Part shown: in pieces, positions 8,657-17,357 of the stretch
Layout: each line of letters opens with the position of its first letter
How positions within the stretch are numbered: position 1 is the stretch's first letter
Assembly: GCF_000819565.1 (NCBI RefSeq)
Contig: NZ_CP004393.1
Location: 124,001-188,000, forward strand
Reading direction: 5' to 3'
Length of the DNA: 64,000 nucleotides
Origin: Celeribacter indicus
GTDB taxonomy: Bacteria > Pseudomonadota > Alphaproteobacteria > Rhodobacterales > Rhodobacteraceae
Position numbers and translations under genes: made by a program
The notes under the pieces: model-generated
Databases searched by the model: none
What the model was told of the DNA's origin: nothing
What the model saw: only the letters and a program-made list of their open reading frames with translations

Positions 8657-9547
8657 TCAGCGCTCCCAGAAATAGACGGTGGCGGGTTCGGGTTCCCAGA
8701 CCTTCGCGGTCTCGATGCCCGGCAGATCCGCGAAGGCGCGGTATTCGGAGGCGAAGGCGACGTAATCGTCCGTCTCCGCCATCACGGCGGGCTTGCAGGC
8801 GATCGGATCGCGGACGACGCCAAAGCCATTCCTGGTGCCGGTGACGAAGGTGAAGAAGCCGTCGAGATCCTTCAACGTGCCCTCGAGTGCTTCCCCGAGC
8901 GATGCACCCTCCGCGATGCGCGAGGAGATATAGGCGGCACCCACCTCGGTGTCGTTTTCCGAACGGGTGAGGACGCCCTTCTTCGCGAGCTTGCGGCGCA
9001 TCTGGTTGTGGTTCGACAGCGAGCCGTTGTGCACGAGGCACTGGTCATCCGCCGTCGAGAAGGGATGCGCGCCCATCGTCGTCACGGCGGATTCGGTCGC
9101 CATGCGTGTGTGGCCGATCCCGTGCGAACCACCCATCTGCCGCAGGCCAAACCGGGCGGCGACATCCCGCGGAAGACCGACTTCCTTGTAGATTTCCATC
9201 GACACTCCAGCGCCCATGATCCGCAGGCCCCGTTCCTCAAGCAGCGCGATGGCCTCCGCCTCCTTCTCCTCAGGCAGGGTGAGAACGGCATGGGTGTCGA
9301 TCACCTTGATCGTCACCGGCGCGTCGATCGCGGCGCAAACCGTGGCATCGAGATCGTCGAAGTCGGCAGCCGGCGTATCCGACTGGACGGTGATCTTGAC
9401 GTTGCCGTCCGTCTCCTCGCAGTAGATCGCGATCCCGGCGCTGTCCGGGCCACGATCGGTCATGGTCACGAGCATATCGGTCAGCATGTCGCCGAGCTTC
9501 GGGCGCAGTTCGTCCTTTTTCAGGAACAGGCCTACAATGCCACACAT
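8657..9547 (-). CDS. mgsA: N-methylglutamate synthase subunit A (class II glutamine amidotransferase-like)
   Basis: A 296-residue Ntn-type amidotransferase. The start is chosen at the ATG at 9547, not four codons earlier, because class II amidotransferases need cysteine directly after the initiator Met (MCGIVGLF) as N-terminal nucleophile; GGAGGG lies upstream. Other motifs are TDRGPDSAGIAIY, GIGHTRMATESAV and VHNGSLSNH. The domain hydrolyses the amide of gamma-glutamylmethylamide and passes methylamine to the synthase subunit. It is the first gene of mgsA-mgsB-mgsC-gmaS on the minus strand, with an AT-rich promoter region upstream. Confidence 0.9.
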   Translation of the reverse strand: MCGIVGLFLKKDELRPKLGDMLTDMLVTMTDRGPDSAGIAIYCEETDGNVKITVQSDTPAADFDDLDATVCAAIDAPVTIKVIDTHAVLTLPEEKEAEAIALLEERGLRIMGAGVSMEIYKEVGLPRDVAARFGLRQMGGSHGIGHTRMATESAVTTMGAHPFSTADDQCLVHNGSLSNHNQMRRKLAKKGVLTRSENDTEVGAAYISSRIAEGASLGEALEGTLKDLDGFFTFVTGTRNGFGVVRDPIACKPAVMAETDDYVAFASEYRAFADLPGIETAKVWEPEPATVYFWER

Positions 9548-9608
9548 AGATCCCTCCATCAGGTTCCCGGCGTCTCCACCGTCGGGACCTGACTAGAAGG
9601 TAATGTTA

Positions 9609-9650
9609 TTTCTCATCAAGAAAGTTTTTCTCGTGAGGATGAAGTTTTTT
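9609..9650. promoter_or_regulatory. AAGTTTTT direct repeats upstream of mgsA
   Basis: The 189-base gap before mgsA is unusually AT-rich. It holds AAGTTTTT at 9622-9629 and again at 9642-9649, exactly 20 bases apart (about two helical turns), plus TTTCTC at 9609-9614 and TTTTTCTC from 9625. It is a candidate operator for the XRE-cupin regulator encoded just upstream. Confidence 0.4.
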
Positions 9651-9736
9651 TACTTGCGAATATCTTGCCTTCAAATCGTGCGAAATCGCCACCCCGCCCG
9701 CGGTTCCGCCCAAAATTCGGGCGGATCGCGAACCGA

Positions 9737-10372
9737 TCACTTCTGCTGGGGATAGGTGATGATCGAAAGATACCGCGCCGGAAGCTGGGCGATCTCCTCC
9801 GGCCCGTGCGGGGCATCCGCGTCGAAAAGGAGAGAATCACCCGGCTTGAGGAGGTAGCGCTTGTCTCCGTGGCGGTAGTCGACCACACCCTCGAGCATGT
9901 AGAGCAGTTCCATCCCCTCGTGCTGGAAGGTGGGAAACCGGTCGCTCTCGCTGTCCAGCGTGATGAGATAGGGCTCCACCACCACCCCGGAGTTGTTCGA
10001 TCCGATATGGCCGAGAAGGTTGTATTGGTGCCCAGCGCGCGTTCCGGCGCGTTCGATCTCCACGCCCTCGCCGGCCTTGACATGCATGCAGCCCCGCTCC
10101 TCCTCATAGCCGGAGAACAGCTGCACGAGCGGGACGCGCAGGGCATGGGCGAGGGTCTGGATCGTGTTGAGCGACGGCGAGATCACGCCGTTCTCGATCT
10201 TCGAGAGCATGCCGACCGACAGTCCGGCGCGCCCTGCGAGATCCGCCCCCGTCATGCGCTGACGCTTGCGCAGATCCCGGACCTGGCGGCCGATGGCGAC
10301 CTCAAGGTTCTTTTCCCGCGTGTCGCGGATTGCGTGGGGATCCTGATGGAGGGTGCTCTGGGATTTGCTCAT
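9737..10372 (-). CDS. XRE-family regulator with C-terminal cupin domain
   Basis: A 211-residue protein. It has an XRE helix-turn-helix at about residues 27-85 (IGRQVRDLRKRQRMTG, AGLSVGMLSKIENGVISPS) and a cupin sensor domain at about 115-205 (FQHEGMELLYMLEGVVDYRHG, LLKPGDSLLFDADAPHG). This class usually represses or activates an adjacent catabolic operon in response to a small ligand. The ATG at 10372 has GAGAGGA nine bases upstream. Its first 71 bases overlap the end of the upstream solute-binding-like gene, which implies coupled translation, and the mgs operon follows on the same strand. A regulator of mgs/gmaS and perhaps tmm-tdm is the likely role. Confidence 0.88.
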   Translation of the reverse strand: MSKSQSTLHQDPHAIRDTREKNLEVAIGRQVRDLRKRQRMTGADLAGRAGLSVGMLSKIENGVISPSLNTIQTLAHALRVPLVQLFSGYEEERGCMHVKAGEGVEIERAGTRAGHQYNLLGHIGSNNSGVVVEPYLITLDSESDRFPTFQHEGMELLYMLEGVVDYRHGDKRYLLKPGDSLLFDADAPHGPEEIAQLPARYLSIITYPQQK

Positions 10373-11693
10373 GCTCTGTCCTCTCTTCGTAATGTCCGGA
10401 TGTCACCGGTCGCGGGGCCGGCCCCGCCGCCTGTCTCGTCCTGAGCCTCTGATCCCACAATTGCCCGAGATCGGACAGATGGCGTCTGAGATCGGCGCCG
10501 TGGCGGTCGAGCCAGTCGAGCACCGAGCCGAATTCGAGGATGGTCGCCTTTCCATCCCGGATGCCCACGACCGGCCAATCCCCCACGAGCGCGTTGTCGA
10601 TGCCAAAGATCTCCTCGCCCCACCAGCTTGCGGGACCGAAGGCATGCGGCATACGCCGGCCACGCTTCATCGCCGCCAGAACGGAGACCGGCGTCAGGCT
10701 GTCGGCCAGTTCGACCGCATTGTGCCACAGATCGAGGATCGACGCATATTCCCAGCTCACCGCCCCCCATGCACCGGGAAACCGTGCACGATAGGTGTCG
10801 AAAAACGCCTTGGGCCGATGAAAGAAAAAGGCCTTGTCCGCGAGCTTCGGGTCGTCGAAATCGGGAAACTGGAAGATGAAACGCTCCATGAATTCGGGCG
10901 AGGTGCGTGCGATCATGCGGTCGTAATTGTCGCCGGTACAAGACAGGATATGTCCCGTAAAACCGGACCTGTAGGCGGCTTCCGTCAGCGCCTTCACCAT
11001 CGGCGGCGGCGAGGAGCACCAGCACAGGATGTCCGGCTCCCGCTCCAGCATCGCCGCCACCATCGCGGACGCGTCCCGGTCCGTCACCTCGTAACGGATT
11101 TCCCGCACGATCTCGCGCCCCCTCGCCTCGAATGCGGCGCGATAGACCGCAAGCGAGGGAAGGCCCATCAGGTCCTCTTGGCTGCAAAGCGCAACTCTCC
11201 GCGCGGCAGGTTCGGTACGCGCGAGCCATTCGACGCCCGTAACATTGAACAGCGGATGCACCTCCGCAGGCGCGATGAGATAGGGCCGGTCCGGGGAGAG
11301 ATCCGACGGCAGAAGCGTTGCGACGAGAGTCTTCCGTGCCATCAGGTAGTCGAGCGCGGGTCCCATGTCGTTGCCGCCGAGGATGAAGACCAGCGGCACC
11401 CCGTCCTGTTCGACCATGTCGCGGGCCGCACGCAGGGTCTGCTCCGCTCCCGTGGCGCTGTCATGTATCCTGAGCTCGATCCGCCGGCGGCGGCCGCCGA
11501 CCATCAGCCCACCATGGGCGTTGATCCAGTCGGCCCAGATCTTGCAGCCCTCATAGCCCGGCAATCCCCAGCCCTGCTCCCGCCCGGACATGGGAATCAG
11601 GAAGCCGAGCCGCACCGGCGCCCGTGTCTGCCCGGTGAGCCGGGGCAGGGAGCCGCTGACGAGCAGGCGTTGTGACAGGGTTGGTCCGCTCAT
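10302..11693 (-). CDS. solute-binding-protein-like (LivK/AmiC class) protein without signal peptide
   Basis: A 463-residue periplasmic-binding-fold protein of the branched-chain amino acid / amide type. It begins LGFLIPMSGREQGWGLPGYEGCKIWADWINAHGG near residue 28 and continues with the GGNDMGPALDYL and CWCSSPPPMVKALTEAAYRSGF regions. The N-terminus (MSGPTLSQRLLVSGSLPRLT) has no hydrophobic signal core, and no ABC permease or ATPase is nearby. The last 24 codons run out of frame over the regulator gene and look unstructured. Cytoplasmic members such as AmiC act as ligand sensors that bind a regulator. Its overlap with the XRE-cupin gene and its divergent position from tmm suggest it senses a methylated amine or TMAO. 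This role is inference. Confidence 0.75.
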   Translation of the reverse strand: MSGPTLSQRLLVSGSLPRLTGQTRAPVRLGFLIPMSGREQGWGLPGYEGCKIWADWINAHGGLMVGGRRRRIELRIHDSATGAEQTLRAARDMVEQDGVPLVFILGGNDMGPALDYLMARKTLVATLLPSDLSPDRPYLIAPAEVHPLFNVTGVEWLARTEPAARRVALCSQEDLMGLPSLAVYRAAFEARGREIVREIRYEVTDRDASAMVAAMLEREPDILCWCSSPPPMVKALTEAAYRSGFTGHILSCTGDNYDRMIARTSPEFMERFIFQFPDFDDPKLADKAFFFHRPKAFFDTYRARFPGAWGAVSWEYASILDLWHNAVELADSLTPVSVLAAMKRGRRMPHAFGPASWWGEEIFGIDNALVGDWPVVGIRDGKATILEFGSVLDWLDRHGADLRRHLSDLGQLWDQRLRTRQAAGPAPRPVTSGHYEERTEHEQIPEHPPSGSPRNPRHAGKEP

Positions 11694-11798
11694 TATTTCA
11701 TCTGTCGCCTAAATTTCGTTATCGGTTCCGGAATTCCACCTCACATCAATATTCCCAAAAAGAAATTTCATTGACCACTAAAAAAGTCGACTGCCATT

Positions 11799-11819
11799 TG
11801 GTTCATACCGATTGAACCA
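11799..11819. promoter_or_regulatory. perfect inverted repeat in the tmm promoter
   Basis: TGGTTCA (11799-11805), seven bases, then TGAACCA (11813-11819). Additional half-sites are GGTTCA at 11832-11837 and GGAACCA at 11849-11855, directly before the tmm start. GGTTCC at 11724-11729 lies closer to the divergent gene. The cluster fits an operator for a dimeric regulator controlling tmm-tdm. Confidence 0.55.
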
Positions 11820-11869
11820 GTTTTTTGATCCGGTTCAGTCCAACGAAAGGAACCAATTGGGAGAACGAC

Positions 11870-13213
11870 ATGCCGAAACGTGTTGCAGTCATCGGAGCCG
11901 GTCCGTCCGGACTTGCACAGCTCCGCGCCTTTCAATCCGCCGCGCAGAACGGTGCGGAGATACCGGAAATCGTCTGTTTCGAGAAACAGTCCAATTGGGG
12001 CGGGTTGTGGAATTACACCTGGCGCACCGGGGTCGATGAAAACGGGGAGCCGGTGCACTGCTCCATGTATCGCTACCTGTGGTCCAACGGGCCGAAAGAG
12101 GGGTTGGAATTCGCAGATTACTCCTTCGAGGAGCATTTCGGCAAGCAGATCGCCTCATACCCGCCGCGTGCCGTGCTGTTCGACTATATCGAGGGGCGCG
12201 TGCTCAAGGCGGATGTCCGCGACTGGATCCGGTTTTCCACCGTGGTGCGCTGGGTCGAGTATCACGCCGAGACCGGCGATTTCGAAGTGACCGTGCACGA
12301 CATGGCCGAGGACAGGGTCTACAGGGAGCGTTTCGACAATGTCATCGTCGCCTCCGGTCACTTCTCCTCCCCGAACGTACCCGAATATCCCGGCTTCGAC
12401 CAGTTCAACGGCCGCATCGTCCATGCTCACGATTTCCGCGACGCGCGGGAATTCGAAGGCAAGGATGTGCTGCTTGTCGGCGCCTCCTACTCCGCGGAGG
12501 ACATCGGGTCGCAATGCTGGAAATACGGCGCGAAGTCGATTACCACCTGCTATCGCTCCGCGCCGATGGGCTTCCGCTGGCCGGACAACTGGGAGGAAAA
12601 GCCCGCGCTTCATAAGGTGGAGGGCAGAACCGTCCATTTCGCCGACGGCACGAGCAAGGATGTCGACGCGATCATCCTGTGCACCGGCTACAGGCACTAT
12701 TTCCCGTTCCTGCCGGACGACCTGCGCCTCAAGACCAGGAACAGACTCGCTACCGCCGATCTCTACAAGGGTGTGGTCTATGTCCACAATCCCGGACTCT
12801 TCTATCTCGGGATGCAGGACCAGTGGTTCACCTTCAACATGTTCGACGCCCAGGCGTGGTACGTGCGCGACATCATCCTCGGCCGGATCCAGGTTCCAGC
12901 CGACAAACAGGTCCTCATGGCCGACGTAGCGGAGCGCGAAGCTCGCGAGGAGGCGGATGACGACGTAAAATATGCGATCCGGTATCAGGCCGATTATGTC
13001 AAGGAACTGGTCGCAGAGACCGATTATCCAAGCTTCGACATCGACGGCGCCTGCGAAGCCTTCTTCGAATGGAAGAAACACAAGGCCAAGGATATCATGG
13101 CGTTCCGCGACAATTGCTACAAGTCGGTGATCACCGGCACGATGGCACCGGTCCATCACACCCCATGGAAGGACGCGCTGGACGACAGTATGGACACCTA
13201 TCTCCGGACCTGA
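11870..13213 (+). CDS. tmm: trimethylamine monooxygenase
   Basis: A 447-residue flavin-containing monooxygenase oxidising trimethylamine to TMAO with NADPH and O2. The FAD motif GAGPSG is at residues 9-14. The FMO signature is a variant, [11 protein letters not shown] (F179, G181, H185, F189), and the NADPH motif is GASYSAED at 204-211. Tyr207 matches the residue reported as important in Roseovarius Tmm. [12 protein letters not shown] is the C-terminal FMO motif. I start at 11870 ([11 protein letters not shown]) because GGGAG lies upstream; an in-frame start 45 bases earlier adds an unlike extension. It is followed after 64 bases by tdm, so they are probably co-transcribed. Confidence 0.95.
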   Translation: MPKRVAVIGAGPSGLAQLRAFQSAAQNGAEIPEIVCFEKQSNWGGLWNYTWRTGVDENGEPVHCSMYRYLWSNGPKEGLEFADYSFEEHFGKQIASYPPRAVLFDYIEGRVLKADVRDWIRFSTVVRWVEYHAETGDFEVTVHDMAEDRVYRERFDNVIVASGHFSSPNVPEYPGFDQFNGRIVHAHDFRDAREFEGKDVLLVGASYSAEDIGSQCWKYGAKSITTCYRSAPMGFRWPDNWEEKPALHKVEGRTVHFADGTSKDVDAIILCTGYRHYFPFLPDDLRLKTRNRLATADLYKGVVYVHNPGLFYLGMQDQWFTFNMFDAQAWYVRDIILGRIQVPADKQVLMADVAEREAREEADDDVKYAIRYQADYVKELVAETDYPSFDIDGACEAFFEWKKHKAKDIMAFRDNCYKSVITGTMAPVHHTPWKDALDDSMDTYLRT

Positions 13214-13277
13214 CCCGAAAAGACGGCGGGTCCGGCTCCTCCCTGAACCCGCGATACCCTTTCCCAAGGACAAGCCC

Positions 13278-15650
13278 ATGCAAGCGCACATCCCTGCGAG
13301 CCTTCTGCGCCCCGGTCCCCCGCCTGCCTCGCACCCGAGGCGGGCCGCCGCCTATGGTCTCGCGTCGAACGAAGAGCGTCAGACTGTCCCCGGTTCCGGA
13401 GCGACGCTCGTCGAACTGAAACCGGGCGACCGGATCGAGATCGAGAATATTGAGGGCGGACAGCGTTGTGAAATCCTCGCTGCACATCCCGACGGACGGC
13501 TTGATTGCGGCCTCATCGGCGCCCGCGCCGATAGTCCGGCAGCGGGACTGCGGGCGATGCTGCTGTCGCCTCTGGCGGGGTTGGACAAGCTGAAAAAGGG
13601 ACTGATCCGGCGGAATATGGATCTGTCCGACGCACATGCTCTCACGCTTTTCGGCACCGAAAGCCCCGCGGGAGACCGCGCGACCTTCACCGCTCAGGCT
13701 CCGGGCTGGATTATCGTCGCCGCTCCCGGCGGTGAGATGGATCCCGAGGCGCAGGACACCACAACGCCGCTGCGTGTGACCGTGCGGCGCAAGGAGGCCA
13801 GGGCCAGGAACCGCTTTGCCCTGCCCGATCCCCTTGCCGATCCGCTCCAGAACTTCCGTATCGCCTCTGCCACCGCGCAATCCTATTTCGTGCGCGCGGG
13901 TGAGTTCATTCAGATCATGGATATCGACGGACGTCAGTGCACCGATTTCCAGTGTTTCGATGCGCGCAAGGTCGACAGGGGCGACTACCTGCCCCTGTCG
14001 GTCACCACGAGCCGCACGATTCAGGGCCACGCCTACCCGATGCCCGGCCTGCACGGAAAATATTTCGACCATGACAACACCGCGCTGGTCGAAGTGGTCC
14101 AGGACACCTGCGGCCGCCATGACGCCTTCGCCTTGGCCTGTTCGTCGAAATATTACGACGATATCGGCTATCCGGGCCACCCGAACTGTTCCGACAATTT
14201 CAACGGCGCGCTCGCCACCTATGGCATCCCTGGCCGCAAGGGATGGATGGCGGCGAACTTCTTCTTCAACACCTCGGTCGATGCGCATGGCGTCCTTCTG
14301 GCCGACGAGCCCTGGTCGCGGCCGGGCGACTACGTGCTCCTTCGCGCCCTCACCGATCTCATCTGCGTCTCTTCGGCTTGCCCCGACGACACCTCCCCGG
14401 CGAATGGCTGGGATCTCACCGATATTCACGTGCGCACCTATTCCGGCGAGGAAAGATTTTCCCGCGCTGTCGCCTGGCGCGCCCTGCCCGACGAGGACCC
14501 CGTCATGACCCGCGAAAGCGCCTTTCACCAGAACTTCGCCGAACTGACGAGCGACTTCGTCGAGTATCGCGGCTTCTGGCTGCCGAACGCCTTCCCTCAG
14601 ACTGATCCGGTCGAAAGCTACTGGGCCTGCCGCGAGGATGTCGTGGTCATAGACCTGTCGGCGCTTCGGAAATTCGAGGTGACCGGACCAGATGCCGAAG
14701 CACTGCTGAACTGGGTGCTGACGCGCGACGTGGAAAAGCTCGGCACGGGCCAGGTTGTCTATTCCGCGATGTGCTACCCACATGGCGGTATGCTCGACGA
14801 CGGCACGCTGTTCCGGCTCGGACCGACGAATTTCCGCTGGATCGGCGGCTCCGACGAGGGCGGCGTCTGGATGCGTGAACAGGCGCAGGCGCTCGGCCTC
14901 AACGTGATGATCCGTGCCTCCACAGACCAGATGCACAATCTTGCCGTCCAAGGCCCGAAATCGCGCGAACTCGTGAGTGAAATCGTCTGGACCGCTCCGC
15001 ACCGGACACCGGCTGCGGAACTCGACTGGTTCCGCTTCACCATCGGTCGGATCGGCGGGCCCGATGGGGTTCCGGTGGTGCTCTCCCGAACGGGCTATAC
15101 CGGCGAACTCGGGTACGAGATCTTCTGCCACCCGAAGGACGGAGATGCGGTGTTCCGCGCCGTCTGGGAGGCAGGTCAGGCCCATGGCATCCGCCCGATG
15201 GGCCTTGCCGGCCTGGATCTCGTGCGGATCGAAGCGGGACTTGTCTTCGCAGGCTACGATTTCTCCGACCAGACCGATCCGTTCGAGGCCGGCATCGGCT
15301 TTACCGTGCCGCTGAAGTCGAAAACCGCCGATTTCGTCGGACGCGAGGCGCTTTTGCGGAGAAAGGAACACCCGGCCCGCAAATTCGTCGGCGTCGAAAT
15401 CGAGGGACAGGAGCCGGTGGCCCATGGCGATTGCCTGCGCATCGGCCGCGCGCAGATCGGGGAAATCTGTTCCGCCATGCGCTCGCCACGCACGGGACAG
15501 CTCATCGCCCTCGCCCGCGTCGACGTCGCCCATGCCGAACCCGGCACGGCGGTCGAGATCGGACAGCTCGACGGGCATCTCAAACGCTACAGCGCAAGAC
15601 TCACGACCTTCCCGCATTACGATCCGAGAAAGGAACGGCCGCGCAGCTGA
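13278..15650 (+). CDS. tdm: trimethylamine N-oxide demethylase (aldolase)
   Basis: A 790-residue two-domain enzyme converting TMAO to dimethylamine and formaldehyde. The N-terminal half (to about residue 400) is a DUF1989 domain; C278 (QDTCGRHD), C304 (GHPNCSDNF) and C368 (SSACPDD) are candidate metal ligands. The C-terminal half (about 420-790) is a GcvT/aminomethyltransferase-type tetrahydrofolate-binding domain (VIDLSALRKFEVTGPDA, LSRTGYTGELGYEIF, GLAGLDLVRIEAGL) thought to capture the formaldehyde. AAGGA lies upstream of the ATG. The length and domain order match characterised Tdm, and tmm lies directly upstream. It ends before a strong hairpin terminator shared with the convergent tRNA gene. 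Confidence 0.93.
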   Translation: MQAHIPASLLRPGPPPASHPRRAAAYGLASNEERQTVPGSGATLVELKPGDRIEIENIEGGQRCEILAAHPDGRLDCGLIGARADSPAAGLRAMLLSPLAGLDKLKKGLIRRNMDLSDAHALTLFGTESPAGDRATFTAQAPGWIIVAAPGGEMDPEAQDTTTPLRVTVRRKEARARNRFALPDPLADPLQNFRIASATAQSYFVRAGEFIQIMDIDGRQCTDFQCFDARKVDRGDYLPLSVTTSRTIQGHAYPMPGLHGKYFDHDNTALVEVVQDTCGRHDAFALACSSKYYDDIGYPGHPNCSDNFNGALATYGIPGRKGWMAANFFFNTSVDAHGVLLADEPWSRPGDYVLLRALTDLICVSSACPDDTSPANGWDLTDIHVRTYSGEERFSRAVAWRALPDEDPVMTRESAFHQNFAELTSDFVEYRGFWLPNAFPQTDPVESYWACREDVVVIDLSALRKFEVTGPDAEALLNWVLTRDVEKLGTGQVVYSAMCYPHGGMLDDGTLFRLGPTNFRWIGGSDEGGVWMREQAQALGLNVMIRASTDQMHNLAVQGPKSRELVSEIVWTAPHRTPAAELDWFRFTIGRIGGPDGVPVVLSRTGYTGELGYEIFCHPKDGDAVFRAVWEAGQAHGIRPMGLAGLDLVRIEAGLVFAGYDFSDQTDPFEAGIGFTVPLKSKTADFVGREALLRRKEHPARKFVGVEIEGQEPVAHGDCLRIGRAQIGEICSAMRSPRTGQLIALARVDVAHAEPGTAVEIGQLDGHLKRYSARLTTFPHYDPRKERPRS

Positions 15651-15665
15651 CTGCGGCGAAATGCA

Positions 15666-15691
15666 AAAGGCCTCCCGATCGGGAGGCCTTT
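15666..15691. terminator. bidirectional rho-independent terminator
   Basis: Perfect 11-base-pair stem AAAGGCCTCCC / GGGAGGCCTTT around GATC, with A/T runs on both sides. It ends tdm on the plus strand and the tRNA-Thr transcript on the minus strand. Confidence 0.9.
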
Positions 15692-15706
15692 CTGTCTGGT
15701 GGAAAG

Positions 15707-15782
15707 TGGTGCCGGTGAAGGGACTCGAACCCCCGACCCCATCATTACGAATGACGTGCTCTACCAGCTGAGCTACACCGGC
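15707..15782 (-). tRNA. tRNA-Thr (anticodon CGT)
   Basis: The reverse strand folds as a 76-base cloverleaf. The acceptor stem is GCCGGTG / CACCGGC, the D arm GCTC..GAGC, the anticodon stem CGTCA / TGATG with loop TTCGTAA (CGT, reading ACG threonine codons), and the T arm GGGGG TTCGAGT CCCTT with G-U pairs. The 3' CCA is encoded (complement of 15707-15709). Confidence 0.95.
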
Positions 15783-15854
15783 ACTTTTCCGGTCGAGGCG
15801 CGCACGCCCCGATGTGGTCGGCTCTTTAGCACCCTCTTTCGCGGGTGTGTAGCC

Positions 15855-17345
15855 CTAATTTTCGACCTTCGGTTTTTCCACCTCCGCCGCCGGCGTCACG
15901 TCGACCAGTCCCTGCCGGGGCTCCTCCTCTTCGGGCGCCTCGGGAAGCGGCTCCTCCGTCGCATGGGCGCCGGTCCCGACAATCATCGGGAGCATTTCCG
16001 TGCCCGAGGGCATCGCGACTTCCTCCCCGATCGGCTTGCGCCAGCTCAGGGTATCGAATCCGCCGCAATGGTCGCAGATCGGCATCCATTCGGGGTGGAT
16101 CGTCTGGCAGTTGTCACAGACCCATTGCGGCCCGCGCGGCGCAGTCAGGGCGCGGGTGAGCCAGCCCCGAACCACCACGTCGTCCGCCCCCTCGCCGCGT
16201 TCGACGGCTGCAAGGATCGTCAGGCTCCGTGCGGTCGGATTGATTTCCGCGAGATCGCCGAGTGCACGGCGCGCGGCAGGAAAGTCCTCCGCGGCGATAT
16301 AGAGCTCGGCGAGGAGCATTTTCGTCTCCGGATTCTCGGGATGGATCTTCGTCAGGGTGGAAAACCGCTTCAGCCGCTGCTCCGGTGTCTCCTCGGGCGC
16401 GATACGCGCGAAGGCCGCGGCGAGATCGGGATGAGGCTGCGCGTCCCACGCCTTCTTCAGAACCCGTGCGGCCTGCCGCTGCTTGCCCTCGGTCACGTAT
16501 TCGTCGGCGGCCATCACCGCCGCCGGGATGAGATCCGGCGACTTCCTGTTCGCCTCGATCGCGGCCTCGCGCGCCTCGATCGACGCACCCTCCGCGATCA
16601 CGCCCTTGGCCTGCTGCAACGCCAGAACGGCGTCGCGGCGCTTGTGCACGTCGCGCGGGATCGTGCCGTTCCTGAGCTTCGCGGCCAGCGTCGAGCGCGC
16701 TGCGGTCCAGTCGCCCTTCTCCGCCTGGAGCCGCAGCAGGATGTCCTGCGTCTCGACATGTTTCGGCTTGAGAGCAAAGGCCTTTTCCGCAAGCTTCAGC
16801 GCCGTGTCGGTGTCGCCCTCCTCGAGCTTCTGCTTCATGATGCCCTGAACCCCCACAAAGCGCGTGCGTTCGTCGACCGCCAGCGCCTTGTAGGCACGTT
16901 CCGCGGTGCGCCTGTCGCCCGTCATGACGGCCGCCTGCGCCTTCAGGATATTGGTGAGTTCAGGACGGTGCAGGTACCGCTCCGCCCGCGAGGCCTTGGA
17001 CAGCGCCACGCGTCCCTCGCCGGAGGCAAGCGCCATGAGGCCATCGGCAAAGGCGTCATACCCCTTGCGCTCGCGGTTGCGGTCGAAATAGCGCGAGATC
17101 GCGGTCTCGTCGCCCAGCAGGAAACGCACCACCGCGACGAGGAGGCCGACGAGCTTCATCACCACGAAAAGCACCGCGATCAGGACGAGCAGGGCGATCA
17201 CCGCGCGCAGGGGGCTGAGGGTGATCTCATAACCGCCGAATGCGAGCTGGGCACCGCCCTCCGTGTCCATCAGGAGCATGCCGCCATAGGCAAGCAGACC
17301 CACGAGAAGGACGAAAAGGACAATCTTGATGAGAGACCAGAGCAT
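15855..17345 (-). CDS. HemY-like membrane protein with TPRs and C-terminal zinc ribbon
   Basis: A 496-residue protein with two hydrophobic N-terminal segments (about residues 5-25 and 45-75) and the HemY N-terminal domain signature around the second segment and the following AISRYFDRNRERKGYDAF. A long helical TPR-like region follows. Near residues 410-440, paired CxxC motifs (VCDNCQ ... ICDHCGG) form a rubredoxin-like zinc ribbon. This is the proteobacterial heme-biosynthesis-linked HemY, not the protoporphyrinogen oxidase of the same name. Its exact function is unknown. The order hemD - mitofilin-like - HemY-like on one strand with short gaps supports an operon; 12 bases separate it from the mitofilin-like gene. 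Confidence 0.85.
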   Translation of the reverse strand: MLWSLIKIVLFVLLVGLLAYGGMLLMDTEGGAQLAFGGYEITLSPLRAVIALLVLIAVLFVVMKLVGLLVAVVRFLLGDETAISRYFDRNRERKGYDAFADGLMALASGEGRVALSKASRAERYLHRPELTNILKAQAAVMTGDRRTAERAYKALAVDERTRFVGVQGIMKQKLEEGDTDTALKLAEKAFALKPKHVETQDILLRLQAEKGDWTAARSTLAAKLRNGTIPRDVHKRRDAVLALQQAKGVIAEGASIEAREAAIEANRKSPDLIPAAVMAADEYVTEGKQRQAARVLKKAWDAQPHPDLAAAFARIAPEETPEQRLKRFSTLTKIHPENPETKMLLAELYIAAEDFPAARRALGDLAEINPTARSLTILAAVERGEGADDVVVRGWLTRALTAPRGPQWVCDNCQTIHPEWMPICDHCGGFDTLSWRKPIGEEVAMPSGTEMLPMIVGTGAHATEEPLPEAPEEEEPRQGLVDVTPAAEVEKPKVEN

Positions 17346-17357
17346 GTTTCGCCTTCC

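Noticed and set aside
13131..15617. 828-residue minus-strand open frame
   Set aside because: Antisense to tdm, whose own frame has full DUF1989 and GcvT signatures.
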